Below, piece after piece: positions 11,839 to 21,376 of a stretch of DNA of 64,000 nucleotides. The stretch comes from Physcomitrium patens (taxonomy: Eukaryota; Streptophyta; Bryopsida; Funariales; Funariaceae): contig NC_037257.1 of the NCBI RefSeq assembly GCF_000002425.4, positions 10,296,282 to 10,360,281 on the forward strand, read 5' to 3'. Made by a program: the position numbers and the translations under genes. Under the pieces are notes generated by a model that did no database searches, was not told the DNA's origin, and was given only the letters and a program-made list of their open reading frames with translations. The first letter of the stretch is position 1; every line of letters starts with the position of its first letter.

Positions 11839-13209
11839 CTAGATTCGATAAAATACACATGCACCTAAAAACCTGCGAACCTCTGTTAAAGAACCACAAT
11901 CCTCTTTCATCCTTCCAATTGCATCAACTTTAGTCGGATCTGGTTTTCTTCCGTAAGATCCGCATAAATGTCCAACAATTATAACCTCTCGCACTCCAAA
12001 TACGGACTTCATACCCGATAATGTAAGATGAACTTCTCCAAGCCGAGTTAAAATCTTTTCACAATCTTGTATATGATCAACAACATATCTGCGACACCCC
12101 CTCGTATCTAAAGTTTCATCCTTGTCTCCTTCTTTGCACCCTTTTATAGGAACATCATCCAGAAAAGGCATAGTCTTTTCCGGGATAAAATCTCTCAATA
12201 CCTTATTCATCCCATTCATCATATGCGCAACTGAGTTGGTCGCGCCTTGAGGAAGAGTGCACATTCTAACCAATCCAAGCGGTGTCCTCATCGTTGTCAT
12301 ATCTCTACTTCCTTCGGCAAGTTGAAATTGATCATAACCTGAATACAAATCACCCATTGAATAGATCGCCCTTCCAGCAAACGCCTCAGCAAATTCATCC
12401 ACAATAGGTCCAATTCCTGCATTCCTGACAGTTACAGCATTCACCGGCTGCATATCTTGAATAAACCGCAGTGACCTATTCGTCTTAGGTACCATAAACC
12501 ATCGACTAGAATACGGCGCAAATGAAGGTTCTAATATTTTCATCTTTATCTTTTCTTTCAATAGTTCGACCAATTTAGGTAAATGTGCCCTCTGTATTGG
12601 AATCGGTCTTAGATTCCAAGGTACATGCGGTACAGTGAAGATAACCGTAGGTGTTATAATATTTGGATCCACACACCCAATTTCATGAGATTCGAAGGCA
12701 AACGATCTACCTTGTTCAGCCAACATCTTTTTGAAGCAAGTAATTTCCTCCGGCAATAAAGAACCATCAGAACCAATCTTCAATTCTTCAAAAGTCTCTT
12801 CAGTAAACTGATGTCCAATACTCATTGGATCTCTTAAACTTGCTTCTTTTGATGCTTCTCCCATTTGTTCTTTAGAATCCTCTGGTAATGGTCCGGCAAC
12901 AGGCTTTACCTTCTTATCTGCCGTTTTATATCTCGTCTCTACTGTGACTTCTGGTGCTTGAAAAGATTCAAGCATGGTATAAACCTCTCTCGAATGAATC
13001 TCAACAATCTTATCATTATTCCCTAACCCAATAGATGTAATCAATTCCAATGAATCTTCCAGCCCATTTTCTTCATAAACACCCAAAATCCTCTCATCAT
13101 CTTGCAATGTACCTATCTTGCGTAACTGTCCTTCAATATCATATAATCTTTTTCTTTCTTTTCTTTTAAAATCTTCAACTTTCTTATACATAATATTTCC
13201 ATTCTCCAA
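11839..13209 (-). pseudogene. Family W pol, N-terminal part: reverse transcriptase
   Basis: The frame ends at a TAG (11,839-11,841). Translation is coherent on both sides of it in the same frame, so this is a nonsense change, probably from TGG, and not a frameshift. RT landmarks are P-x-x-S-R-W-F-M-V-P-K, R-F-I-Q-D-M-Q, M-G-D-L-Y-S-G-Y-D-Q with the first catalytic Asp, L-P-Q-G-A-T-N, and F-L-D-D with the Asp pair where Ty3 elements usually have Y-x-D-D. The frame is -1 relative to gag-protease and is open upstream to where gag ends, so the two overlap slightly. No ATG opens it (13,209 is a TTG), so frameshift expression is likely. Confidence 0.88.
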
Positions 13210-13286
13210 TATACCAATAAAACTCGCATCAAAGGCACCTTCATCTCGCGAGAGTACCTCCTCTTTTGTACCTCCATAATCTCGCT

Positions 13287-15659
13287 TTACAGTGGTACCT
13301 CCCCAAAATCCTTAAATCCTTCAACAATCTTTGGCAATGGTTTCTCCCTCAACCTATCTCGATTCCGTTCATGGTTAGGAGGTACTGTTAGAAATTGTAC
13401 AGCTTTCCTCCCATCTTCGCTCCGTACCCTTGCATAAGCAGAACCATCGTCAAGTACCTTTGTTTCCATCCGTGTTGCCGTGATATAAGGTTGTCCTAAA
13501 ATCAACGGATAAGACGTTGTATCTTGAACGAAGAAATGTTGCTCCGTAGCAACATCTCCAATCCGAATTTTGACATCTGGACAAGCTCCATATAATTCGC
13601 CTCGTGTGTTATTAGCTGCTCGTATTGCCCATCCATGTTCCATATCAATTGGCCATTTTTGCTTCTTATAAAGATCTTTAGACATGAGATTTATTTCAAA
13701 ACCATGGTCCACCAAAGCAACTATTGGTTCTTCTATATCTCCTACCTTCACCAATACCTTAGTAGTTGCCCTTGCCCAATGCTTTCGAGTATAATGGCTC
13801 AAAGTTTCTATTTCCTTGTCACTAGAATCTTCGAAACGTACTCGCTGATTATACCCATTCTTTTCATTTGTTGGTTGCTTGTAACCAATATCAACCTCTT
13901 CTTCATCTCTACATATTCTTGCATCAATAGCATGACTCATTCCAGTTTCGCTCATTAATTGCCTCTTTCGCTTAATGCTGTCAATGATAACATCATGAAA
14001 CTCCTTCTTTGCAATTCCCAAGACTTCTTTCAATGTGAATTCCACCTTAGCGTTTAATATACGTTCTTCCAACACCCCTTTCAAATTTGTTGCCGCTTCA
14101 ATGTCAGAAAGTAGCTTATAAGCAATTGATTTGCCCTTATCTTTTGTCTCCGTTGTTTTTTCTCCCAATGATGCTGAGGTATCCTTTACAGGCAATTCTT
14201 GTGAAGCTGCCTCCCGAGCCTTGTCTCCTCGAGTTTGCCTCTTAAAAGAATTTCCTTCTCTAGTATCATCAAAATTTCCTCGTCTTTTTTCTTCCATCAA
14301 AGCTTCATGTTGGCTCTTAGCAATATATGCATGAACTGAAAGAGACTCAACGGGATCCTCCCAACCTGTTCTTCCTCGTATTGTAGCTGCAGTTCTCAAT
14401 AACGCTTCTCGAGGTAATTTCCCTTCTTGCATTGTAGAAACGGCAGAAGCCCAAAACTCACTAGTTTTCGTACTTCCACCAATTTCATCATCTACTCTAG
14501 TACCATAACTTGCACTTTCTCGTGCTACTGTTTCATGCCCTTTTAAGTAATCTTGAACCAATGCTCTCATTCCTCCCTTGCCAAAATTGGTTTGAAGAAG
14601 ATCCTCCCTATCTTTCAATGCTATCTTCCCATCTTTCCAGCAAATAATTCCCTGCCGTATCATATTATTAAATTCATTGCAATCTTTTCTAGTGTGTGAA
14701 GCATCATCACACCAAATGCATCTTTGTACATATCCTTGTTTTGAAACATTCTTCGAATTGTTTATAGAAGTATTCTCTTCAAGTCTTGCCAATTTGATTT
14801 GAAGATCTCGCATTCCTCGTATAATTTCTTCCATACCCATATCTGCTTTCTTTGACAAGGATGTCGAAGGTTGAACTGTAGGCATTGTCGGTGGTGTTGT
14901 ACGTACTGGAGCTTTGGGTGCTTGTACTGTTTTCGGAATATTACTCCTATCCTTCTTCCTTTCTTTTTTTGTAAGCAACCCCACCGCATCTTCAACGTTC
15001 TTCCACTTCGTTGTCAATCCTTCATCTTCTTCTTTGTCTTCAAGAAGGGGTTCTAATTTCTCTTGCAATTCTCTATTAGAAGCTTGAAGAAATAGATCAA
15101 CTTTGTTCGGCTCCAATGTCAATTTTTCTACCTTCGATAATTGAGAGTACTGCCTCTCAAATTCCCTTAGTAGCTCTGTTGCTTGCAAATTCTTATTGGG
15201 CCGTTCAATCCATCCCAGAAACAGCTTCTTAGTAACGCGATCAGCATCTTCCAAGAAATATTCATCTTTCAATGCATGTGAAAAATCCTCCCATGAATTC
15301 CCACAACGATCCGTAATCGATGTAATGTGGTCCCTTATCTCCGGTATCGTGGCAAGTCCAAATAGTGCAACCATTTTCTTCTCAGAAACCCGATTTAATT
15401 CCATTTCACGAACATAACATCTTAAATACCTTGAAATATTCCTCCCATCAAATTGATCAATTTTATTGACCACTGCTTGTAATGCTTTGGTTGCCAAAGC
15501 TTCCTTTCGATCATTGCTTTGCTGTTGCTGCATTGACAATGAGAAGGCTTGAAACAAACTAGCAATAGACGGATCCATGTGCATACCTTGTCCTTTAGAA
15601 GACTCTCCACCAGAAACTTCTCCTAAAAATCCTTCAAAATTTTTATTTTCGTTTTCCAT
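13287..15659 (-). CDS. Family W gag-protease polyprotein (790 aa)
   Basis: Gag packages the element RNA, and the protease matures the particle. I start at the ATG at 15,659, giving M-E-N-E-N-K; the frame extends seven codons further but without an ATG. The N-terminal third is a helical capsid-like region (D-Q-F-D-G-R-N-I and W-E-D-F nearby). A CCHC zinc knuckle (C-I-W-C, H, C) falls near residues 313-326. The middle is lysine- and glutamate-rich. Near residue 650 the retropepsin-like segment reads V-D-H-G-F-E-I-N-L-M, and I-L-G-Q-P-Y follows. The expected catalytic triplet is D-S/T-G, so the His is odd. It may be a mutation or a lineage variant. No stop interrupts this frame. Confidence 0.88.
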   Translation of the reverse strand: MENENKNFEGFLGEVSGGESSKGQGMHMDPSIASLFQAFSLSMQQQQSNDRKEALATKALQAVVNKIDQFDGRNISRYLRCYVREMELNRVSEKKMVALFGLATIPEIRDHITSITDRCGNSWEDFSHALKDEYFLEDADRVTKKLFLGWIERPNKNLQATELLREFERQYSQLSKVEKLTLEPNKVDLFLQASNRELQEKLEPLLEDKEEDEGLTTKWKNVEDAVGLLTKKERKKDRSNIPKTVQAPKAPVRTTPPTMPTVQPSTSLSKKADMGMEEIIRGMRDLQIKLARLEENTSINNSKNVSKQGYVQRCIWCDDASHTRKDCNEFNNMIRQGIICWKDGKIALKDREDLLQTNFGKGGMRALVQDYLKGHETVARESASYGTRVDDEIGGSTKTSEFWASAVSTMQEGKLPREALLRTAATIRGRTGWEDPVESLSVHAYIAKSQHEALMEEKRRGNFDDTREGNSFKRQTRGDKAREAASQELPVKDTSASLGEKTTETKDKGKSIAYKLLSDIEAATNLKGVLEERILNAKVEFTLKEVLGIAKKEFHDVIIDSIKRKRQLMSETGMSHAIDARICRDEEEVDIGYKQPTNEKNGYNQRVRFEDSSDKEIETLSHYTRKHWARATTKVLVKVGDIEEPIVALVDHGFEINLMSKDLYKKQKWPIDMEHGWAIRAANNTRGELYGACPDVKIRIGDVATEQHFFVQDTTSYPLILGQPYITATRMETKVLDDGSAYARVRSEDGRKAVQFLTVPPNHERNRDRLREKPLPKIVEGFKDFGEVPL

Positions 15660-15709
15660 AAAAAATAAAGATAAAATCAACCGAAATCCAATACCTTCTA
15701 CCTCAAGCT

Positions 15710-15727
15710 TTCACGTCGGGTTCACCA
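15710..15727 (-). other. Primer-binding site matching tRNA-Trp
   Basis: On the minus strand, four bases (TAAG) after the CGACA end of the 5' LTR, the sequence reads TGGTGAACCCGACGTGAA. This is complementary to the 3' end, with CCA, of plant cytosolic tRNA-Trp as I know it (18 of 18). Reverse transcription would start from that tRNA. Initiator-Met is the more usual primer for plant LTR elements. Confidence 0.85.
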
Positions 15728-15731
15728 CTTA

Positions 15732-16798
15732 TGTCGTATTACGTGCTTTCCTGCTCGAGAATGCGCCAGGCGTCTGGCTGTAGAAGGTAGTATGGAGATT
15801 CGCCGATAGTCAAGCAGTCTATCAGTTTTTGACTGCTGGAATATAAACGACTGCAACAATGTACCGTAAATCTATACGGGTGCTCTTCGACTGCTTGTCG
15901 AAGTCCTTTTTGCCCCAGCCGGTAGGTCTCTAGACGTTACAGAGAACCCCGTACAACCCAAACTGTTAACCTTCAATACTGCTTTGTACTTACGATCTTG
16001 TATCCACTGACTGTCTTGTTAGATTAACCCAATAAATTTCATTCATTCCGCATACTCAATCCTATAGACACCCTTTTAATCCTTCAATCACAGACGTAAC
16101 TCGATTTCACAAAACAGTCAAGAGTATTCAAACCCACTTCATTTAAAAATCCCGATTCACCATTACAACACTGACTTCAGCAGCGATTGCCAAAACTATA
16201 TCCCACCTAACCTTATCCTCTGAATTTCTTCAATCTTCCGTCTTAGATCCAGAATTGGCTCCCACCTCAAGCTTGGATCCGAAATTGGCTCTCACCTCAA
16301 CTTGGATTCGAAATTGGCTCTCGCCGCCAAGCTTTCTCCTCCGTTTTTACCTTTAAGAAATCCATTTACCGAAAACAACGTTCCCTGAGACGGCACAGAG
16401 AACAGGACAGCCTGAAACAGAATCGAACCCCGTAATCGGGACCACATTGAGTCGCCCGACCAATTCAGGTCCTATATTGGGAAAGATGCCCATAGTAACC
16501 TGGATGTTCCCGTAATTGGGTCAAATTGGTCCTCGCGTCAGATTGGCTAAGATCCGTAGTAAGACCTGGATTTCCCGTAACTAGGTCAAATTGGTCCTTC
16601 TCTTCCTGCTGACTCCCGTTATTGGAATCGAAAGGGGCATTCCAGTATGCCCCGGCTGACTGTAACGGAGTCACTGAACCTGACCACTCAGTATTTGTAC
16701 TGGAGTTGGTCGATGCTCCCAATATTCGAGGTAACTGAATATTAATAAAATTCCCCTTTCTTTTTATTTTCACTGTATACTCGTGTTACAACACGACA
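15732..16798 (-). repeat. Family W 5' LTR (1,067 bp)
   Basis: It is a direct repeat of 8,485-9,748 with identical TGTCG/CGACA ends, lacking exactly 197 bp that the other LTR has at 8,945-9,141. LTRs are identical when made, and the third copy (18,523-19,136) keeps the segment, so the loss came after insertion. The 102-codon frame is also present here (16,465-16,773), with one Pro-to-Leu change. Confidence 0.93.
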
Positions 16799-16802
16799 CC
16801 GG
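16799..16802. repeat. Target-site duplication CCGG (right of family W)
   Basis: Matches 8,481-8,484. Confidence 0.88.
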
Positions 16803-18502
16803 ATGCAAATCACATAGCAAGGATTGATGGTGAGTCCAAAAAAACTACTGGCTTTTCCAATAGATAGTGTTGCCACACCTTTGTGGTGTATACAATCGCT
16901 AATTGCTTCCAATCACGTGCAAAGTAATTGCGCTTTGCCCTTCTAAGCTTGTATGATTCATATGCCACAAATTGAAGGCCCCTATCAAAGTCTTATTGAA
17001 AGACCACTCTAATAGCAAAGTTGGAAGGATCAATGTCAAGCATACAAGGGAGATTAAGATCATATAGTTGCAATATTAGAACAATAATGAGTGCCTCTTT
17101 CAACTTATCAAAGGTATTTTGCTGCTCTAGTTTCCATTCAAATGGAGCATCCTTCTCCAACAAGGTTGTCAATGAGGCAACAATGTGAGCAAATCATTGA
17201 ATAAAACAATGATAGTATCCAGCAAGGCCTAAAAATGAGTAAACTTTAAAAGCATCGTTAGGAATTGGCCAATCCTCTAATACTTTTATCTTATCTTCCT
17301 CCATATACATACCTTTAGAGGACACCATATGCTCAAAAAATGTGACTACTGACTTCTTAAGTTTACATTTTTATTACTTGCAATAAAAGCATCTATCTTG
17401 CAGTTGACACAATACCTCTCATAAATGTTGCTCATGCTTTTTACGGATTTTACTATACATGAGGATATCATCAATGAAGACAACTACATACTTGTCTAAA
17501 AGGTCTCAAAATAATCTATTCATGTAACCTATAAAAGAAGTTGGAACATTGGTGAGACCAAAGTGTAAAACTATTCATTCAAAATGTCTATAGTGCATAT
17601 AAAATATTAACTTTTTTACATCCTCTCTTACAATAGGTGTTTGCCAATATCTACTCTGAAGATTCAATTTATTAAAGATGGTCGTACCTCAAAATTGGTT
17701 AAGAAGATTATCCATGTGTTAAAGTGGATATATATTTTTAACAGTTTGCTTATTGAGACCTCGATAGTTAATACAAAGGCAAAGTCCACCATCTTTTTTA
17801 GGTGTAAAGAATATAGGTGCTCTCCATGGTAATGTGCTTTCTCAAATGAGGTCTTTTTCCAAAAGTTTGTCCAATATCTTTCGTAGCTCTTCAAATTCCT
17901 TTGGTCCTAGGTAATAAATTTTTCAACTTGTTGATTTGGCTCCATGTAATAGTTCTATTTGAAAGAGGGCACCTCAATCAAGAGATACGTCACTAGATAG
18001 ATTGATTGGAAGAACATCTTGATATTTTTGTATGAATTGCTCCGCCCATTCTACCCCTTTAGCTGCCTTTCCCACCATTGACATAAGATTTGGAACCACC
18101 ATATATACTGGTTACTCATGTTATAGTTTCTTCTTCATAAAAATCGTCCCTATAAGTAAGTCTTTTATTGCAGATTATCTTTCATATGCACTTGATGTAG
18201 AGGTGCAAAGATTCACCTTGAGTCCTCCATCTTTAAAAGAGATTATCATTGCTACCTAATCAACTTGCTTATTTTCTATCTCCAGCCATGGCGTACTAAG
18301 GATAACATCATACTTTAGCTTTTGTTACCTTGAATCTCTCTCTTAAGACATAGGTGTCCATCAATCTCAAGGTTTCTTCTTCAGACATCTCACTCAATAC
18401 GATCTCTCAATCATCTACTAGGTATACAATTCCTCCTTTGATTTCTTTGATTATAATTCCAAATCGATCGCCAATTTTAATTGAAATATAATTTTCTACA
18501 GA
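16803..18502 (-). pseudogene. Family B pol, middle part: protease, RT, RNase H
   Basis: On the minus strand, broken frames show Ty3-type RT. Pieces read [18 protein letters not shown] (about 17,740-17,810) and F-I-D-D-I-L-M-Y-S with the catalytic Asp pair (about 17,440-17,500). RNase H remnants lie below 17,000. Stops and shifts are frequent. The piece adjoins the family W insertion at its lower end and the truncated LTR insertion at its upper end. Confidence 0.75.
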
Positions 18503-18506
18503 GCGG
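18503..18506. repeat. Target-site duplication GCGG (left)
   Basis: GCGG here matches 19,137-19,140 directly after the CGACA end of the truncated family W LTR. It is four bases, like the CCGG pair of the complete copy. Confidence 0.6.
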
Positions 18507-19136
18507 CAATCTACAAGCTCTGGATCGAAGAGCTAGCTTCAAGCTTTTTTTCAAGGTTACTAGTTCGGTTTCATTAGAGGTTTTTTTTTGAAGATCGGGG
18601 AGAGGAGCTTCATGCTTCGGGCGGAGAAAGAAGACAGAGAATTGGGTTTTTTTTTCATAGGGTTTTGGGAAGACTGAGGCAATCGTTGCTGAAGTCAGTG
18701 TTGTAATGGTGAATCGGGATTTTTAATGAAGTGGGTTTGATTACTCTTGACTGTTTTGTGAAATCGAGTTACGTCTGTGATTGAAGAATTAAAAGGGTGT
18801 CTATAGGATTGAGTATGCGGAGTACATGAAATTTATTAGATTAATCTAACAAGACATTCAGTGGATACAAGATCGTAAGTACAAAGCGGTATCGAAGATT
18901 AGCAGATTGGGTTGTTCGGGGTTCTCTGTAACGTCTAGAGACCTATCGGCTGGGACAAAAAGGACTTTGACAAGCAGTTGAAGGACATCCATATAGATTT
19001 ACGGTGTATTCTTGCAATCGTTTATATTCCAACAGTCAAAAATTGATAGACTGCTTGACTATTGGCGAATCTCTATACTACCTTCTACAGCCAGACACCC
19101 GGCGCGTTCTCAAGTAGGAAAGCACGTAATACGACA
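18507..19136 (+). repeat. Truncated family W LTR, opposite orientation
   Basis: From about 18,523 this is the reverse complement of 8,485 to about 9,115: 'gaggagcttcatgcttcggg', 'gactgaggcaatcg', then on to 'agcacgtaatacgaca'. It keeps the 197-bp segment that is missing from 15,732-16,798, and diverges more from the two other LTRs than they do from each other. The first half of the LTR is gone, and about 16 bp of unexplained sequence fills 18,507-18,522. It lies inside family B between protease and gag. Confidence 0.85.
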
Positions 19137-19140
19137 GCGG

Positions 19141-19966
19141 CATAGGACTTTGCACTATAGGTTGTATTCTACAATTTTTGAAATCTCTAGCATTGACCTT
19201 CTCTACAATCCAAATTACCTCTTTGAATGTTTGTGGATCCCTTAGCTCCACCTCTTCCTAGACTCCAAGTTTCAAATCTCATAGGAATTGATCCATCATC
19301 TTTGCCTTTGAAACATTGTTAATTTGGAGATAAAAGAACTTGAATTGAGAGACATAATCTTACACCAATCTAGCTTATGTAAGATTTACCAAGTGATCGC
19401 GTGCTATCTTTTTCACATTGATGGGCCAAAATTGATTCCTAAACTCGATCTCAAATTCATCCCAGTCACAAAATCCACCTTGAGCTCCATAACTTTGAAC
19501 TTGATGTCGCCACCAAATGGCTGCCGCATCTTTCAAATAATTGGCTACATACATAATTTCTTTAGTAGTATTTGCCCCAGATAGTTTGAAGTATTGTTGC
19601 ATATTGAAGAGCCATTCACATACATCTTCTTGTTTTAAAGTTTCAAAGTATGTACTAGGCTTATTCAATTTCAACCTAGTAGATGTCGACTTTTTTGTCC
19701 TCGAGGCTTCTATTTGCCTTTGCAAAGTACCTATTTGGCCTAAGAGGCGTTGTATTTGAGCCTCCATCTGGGATTGCTCTACCATATCTTCCATACTATA
19801 ATTTCTACGCCAGACTCCACTATTGTAATGTCTTCTCACCTCCCGATTGATTTTTTAAGAGTAGCTTGTAATAGCCTCAACATAGTACCTAATATAACTA
19901 CAAGAACTAACCTTAGACTAAATGGTGACTATTAGCATACTACCAAAAATAAACACTTTAAAACTT
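19141..19966 (-). pseudogene. Family B gag
   Basis: The frame at 19,375-19,839 (155 codons) has a coiled-coil-like N-terminus rich in Gln and Glu (about residues 18-45), followed by the Ty3-type retrotransposon gag fold. Residues V-C-E-W-L-F-N-M-Q-Q-Y-F are followed by A-A-I-W-W-R-H and W-D-E-F-E-I-E-F-R-N-Q-F-W. It begins within 150 bp of the primer site, as expected, and runs out of frame below 19,375 before reaching a zinc knuckle. Confidence 0.8.
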
Positions 19967-19978
19967 GATCTGATACTA
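19967..19978 (-). other. Degraded initiator-Met primer-binding site of family B
   Basis: On the minus strand TAGTATCAGATC lies one base inside the 5' LTR end. The usual plant site is TGGTATCAGAGC, so two positions differ. Confidence 0.7.
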
Positions 19979-19979
19979 A

Positions 19980-20533
19980 TGAAATATGACTAGACTATCT
20001 CAAAAATCTAAGATCCTTCCAATCCACAACAACATAAGGCCTCTTTACAAAATAGGACAAAATAGACGAGAATATAATTGAACAAAACTAAATAGAATAG
20101 GACATGAAAGACAAAACTGAGCAAACAGAAACATAACAGAATAGATTTGAAAAGAAAGATGCAAAACCAAACTGTCGTAAGAGAAAGGATCCGAAGCCAT
20201 ATTTAACCAGATGCCCCAAAAGGCCTTAGCCAGTCGTATTTATACCTTGTCCTATCACCCTAGACTTTCTAGAATATTCTTAGGTAGTAGGCCCTATCTA
20301 AATAACCACCTTAAACTCTTTTTTTAAAAGGTTCTATGATAGGTTCTACCTAGATAATTGTCCTAAGCTTTCTTCTAGAAGGTTGTATAATAGGCCCTAC
20401 TTAAATAACCACCCTAAATCCTTTCTTGAATGTTCTATGATGGATCCTATCTAGTCTACTAATCTAATGTCAATTCTAGAAACTTCCATGGTTCTAAATA
20501 TCTATATAATTATCTTATCTATACCCTGTTATA
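19980..20533 (-). repeat. Family B 5' LTR (554 bp)
   Basis: It begins TG on the plus strand and ends TTATA, where the partner LTR ends TTACA. It aligns with 4,119-4,241 plus 6,358-6,827. CATAG follows directly. Confidence 0.87.
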
Positions 20534-20538
20534 CATAG
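20534..20538. repeat. Target-site duplication CATAG (right)
   Basis: Matches 4,114-4,118 at the far end of family B. Confidence 0.88.
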
Positions 20539-21350
20539 ACTTTGGTAGATGTAATTGATAAGCGACTTAACTGATTTGTTCATAAATAAGAAATGGTTCA
20601 CATCTACCATAATCCAACTTATCACAAGGGCGACTAGCCTTAATATTACAATGAAGTAATCATACCTTTTTGCCAATATAAGATTGAGGTTGTTTCTTAC
20701 AATAGGCATCTATACTAATCTTTTATTATTCTTGAGCTTCTTTTAATTGTACCTTTGTTATTACACGTAGCTTTAATAAATAATTTTTCAAATCTTTTGT
20801 TGCAAGATTATCAATTTTTGAGAAGTCAAAAGTATCAAATTATAGATGATAGCCATAATTAGTAAAAAAAATGTATGTTAAATAGAAAAATATATTATGT
20901 TGTTATAAATAAAACCATGTCAATGGCAAAATAATTATCTAATCATCTTGATGGTAGTTAATAATATATCTCAAATATTATTCCAAAACTCGATTTATTT
21001 GTTTTGTTTGTCTATCAATTTAAAAATAAAAAGCTAAAGTTAATTTTATATCCACCTTCAAAATCTTAAAAAGAATTCTTCAAAACCTCAATACAAATTA
21101 GATTCATCTATCTAATATAATATCTTATGGCAATCCATAATAGCAATAAATATTATTAAGAAAAAGTTTAATTTTTTTTTCACTTGCAATAGATTTTGAT
21201 CTACAAAGAGATATTATGTTAATTTGAAAATATCATCTATCTAAATCTATTATTAAATAAATGATTTTAGATACAAAAATTCATTTGATTTAGTTAAGAT
21301 TCATTGTGCCAAGTTATTGGTCTATGCAAATAATTTTTTAGTTATTGCAA
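20539..21350 (-). pseudogene. Family A copy 1, continuation of integrase region
   Basis: The sequence resumes the family A pol that stopped at 4,118. It aligns with 60,205-60,600 (copy E), 39,000-39,470 (copy C) and 54,610-55,200 (copy D), for example around 'gtaattgataagc', 'cttattattcttgagcttcttttaattg' and 'gagaagtcaaaagt'. All frames are broken. The copy ends at an AT microsatellite, so its RT, gag and 5' LTR are missing. Confidence 0.75.
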
Positions 21351-21376
21351 TATATATATATATATATATATATATA
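21351..21376. repeat. (AT)n microsatellite at repeat/gene-island border
   Basis: Uninterrupted AT dinucleotides where family A homology ends. Confidence 0.9.

Larger units (their letters stand above)
8485..16798 (-). mobile_element. Family W Ty3-type LTR retrotransposon, nearly complete
   Basis: The element is 8.3 kb on the minus strand. In order it has a 5' LTR (15,732-16,798), a tRNA-Trp primer site (15,710-15,727), gag-protease (13,287-15,659), pol (9,811-13,209), a polypurine tract (9,749-9,760) and a 3' LTR (8,485-9,748). The LTRs begin TGTCG and end CGACA. By eye they differ by about a dozen substitutions over about 1.07 kb of shared sequence, mostly transitions, so insertion was recent compared with the surrounding decayed elements. 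Domain order RT-RNase H-integrase places it in the Ty3/gypsy order. No chromodomain is visible. A single TAG interrupts pol. Confidence 0.93.
4119..20533 (-). mobile_element. Family B Ty3/gypsy element, nested host (interrupted)
   Basis: This is a decayed minus-strand LTR retrotransposon. Reading from high to low coordinates it has a 5' LTR (19,980-20,533), an initiator-Met-like primer site, gag, protease/RT/RNase H, integrase, a chromodomain-like end and a 3' LTR. CATAG flanks both ends. Three later insertions interrupt it: 4,242-6,357, 8,485-16,802 and about 18,507-19,140. Removing them leaves about 5.3 kb, a normal size for a chromovirus. It lies inside copy 1 of family A. Its LTRs do not resemble the family A LTR. 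Confidence 0.85.

Noticed and set aside
13635..13958. Plus-strand frames opposite family W gag and pol (also 14,131; 15,196; 9,767; 9,972)
   Set aside because: They are antisense shadows of the retrotransposon proteins.
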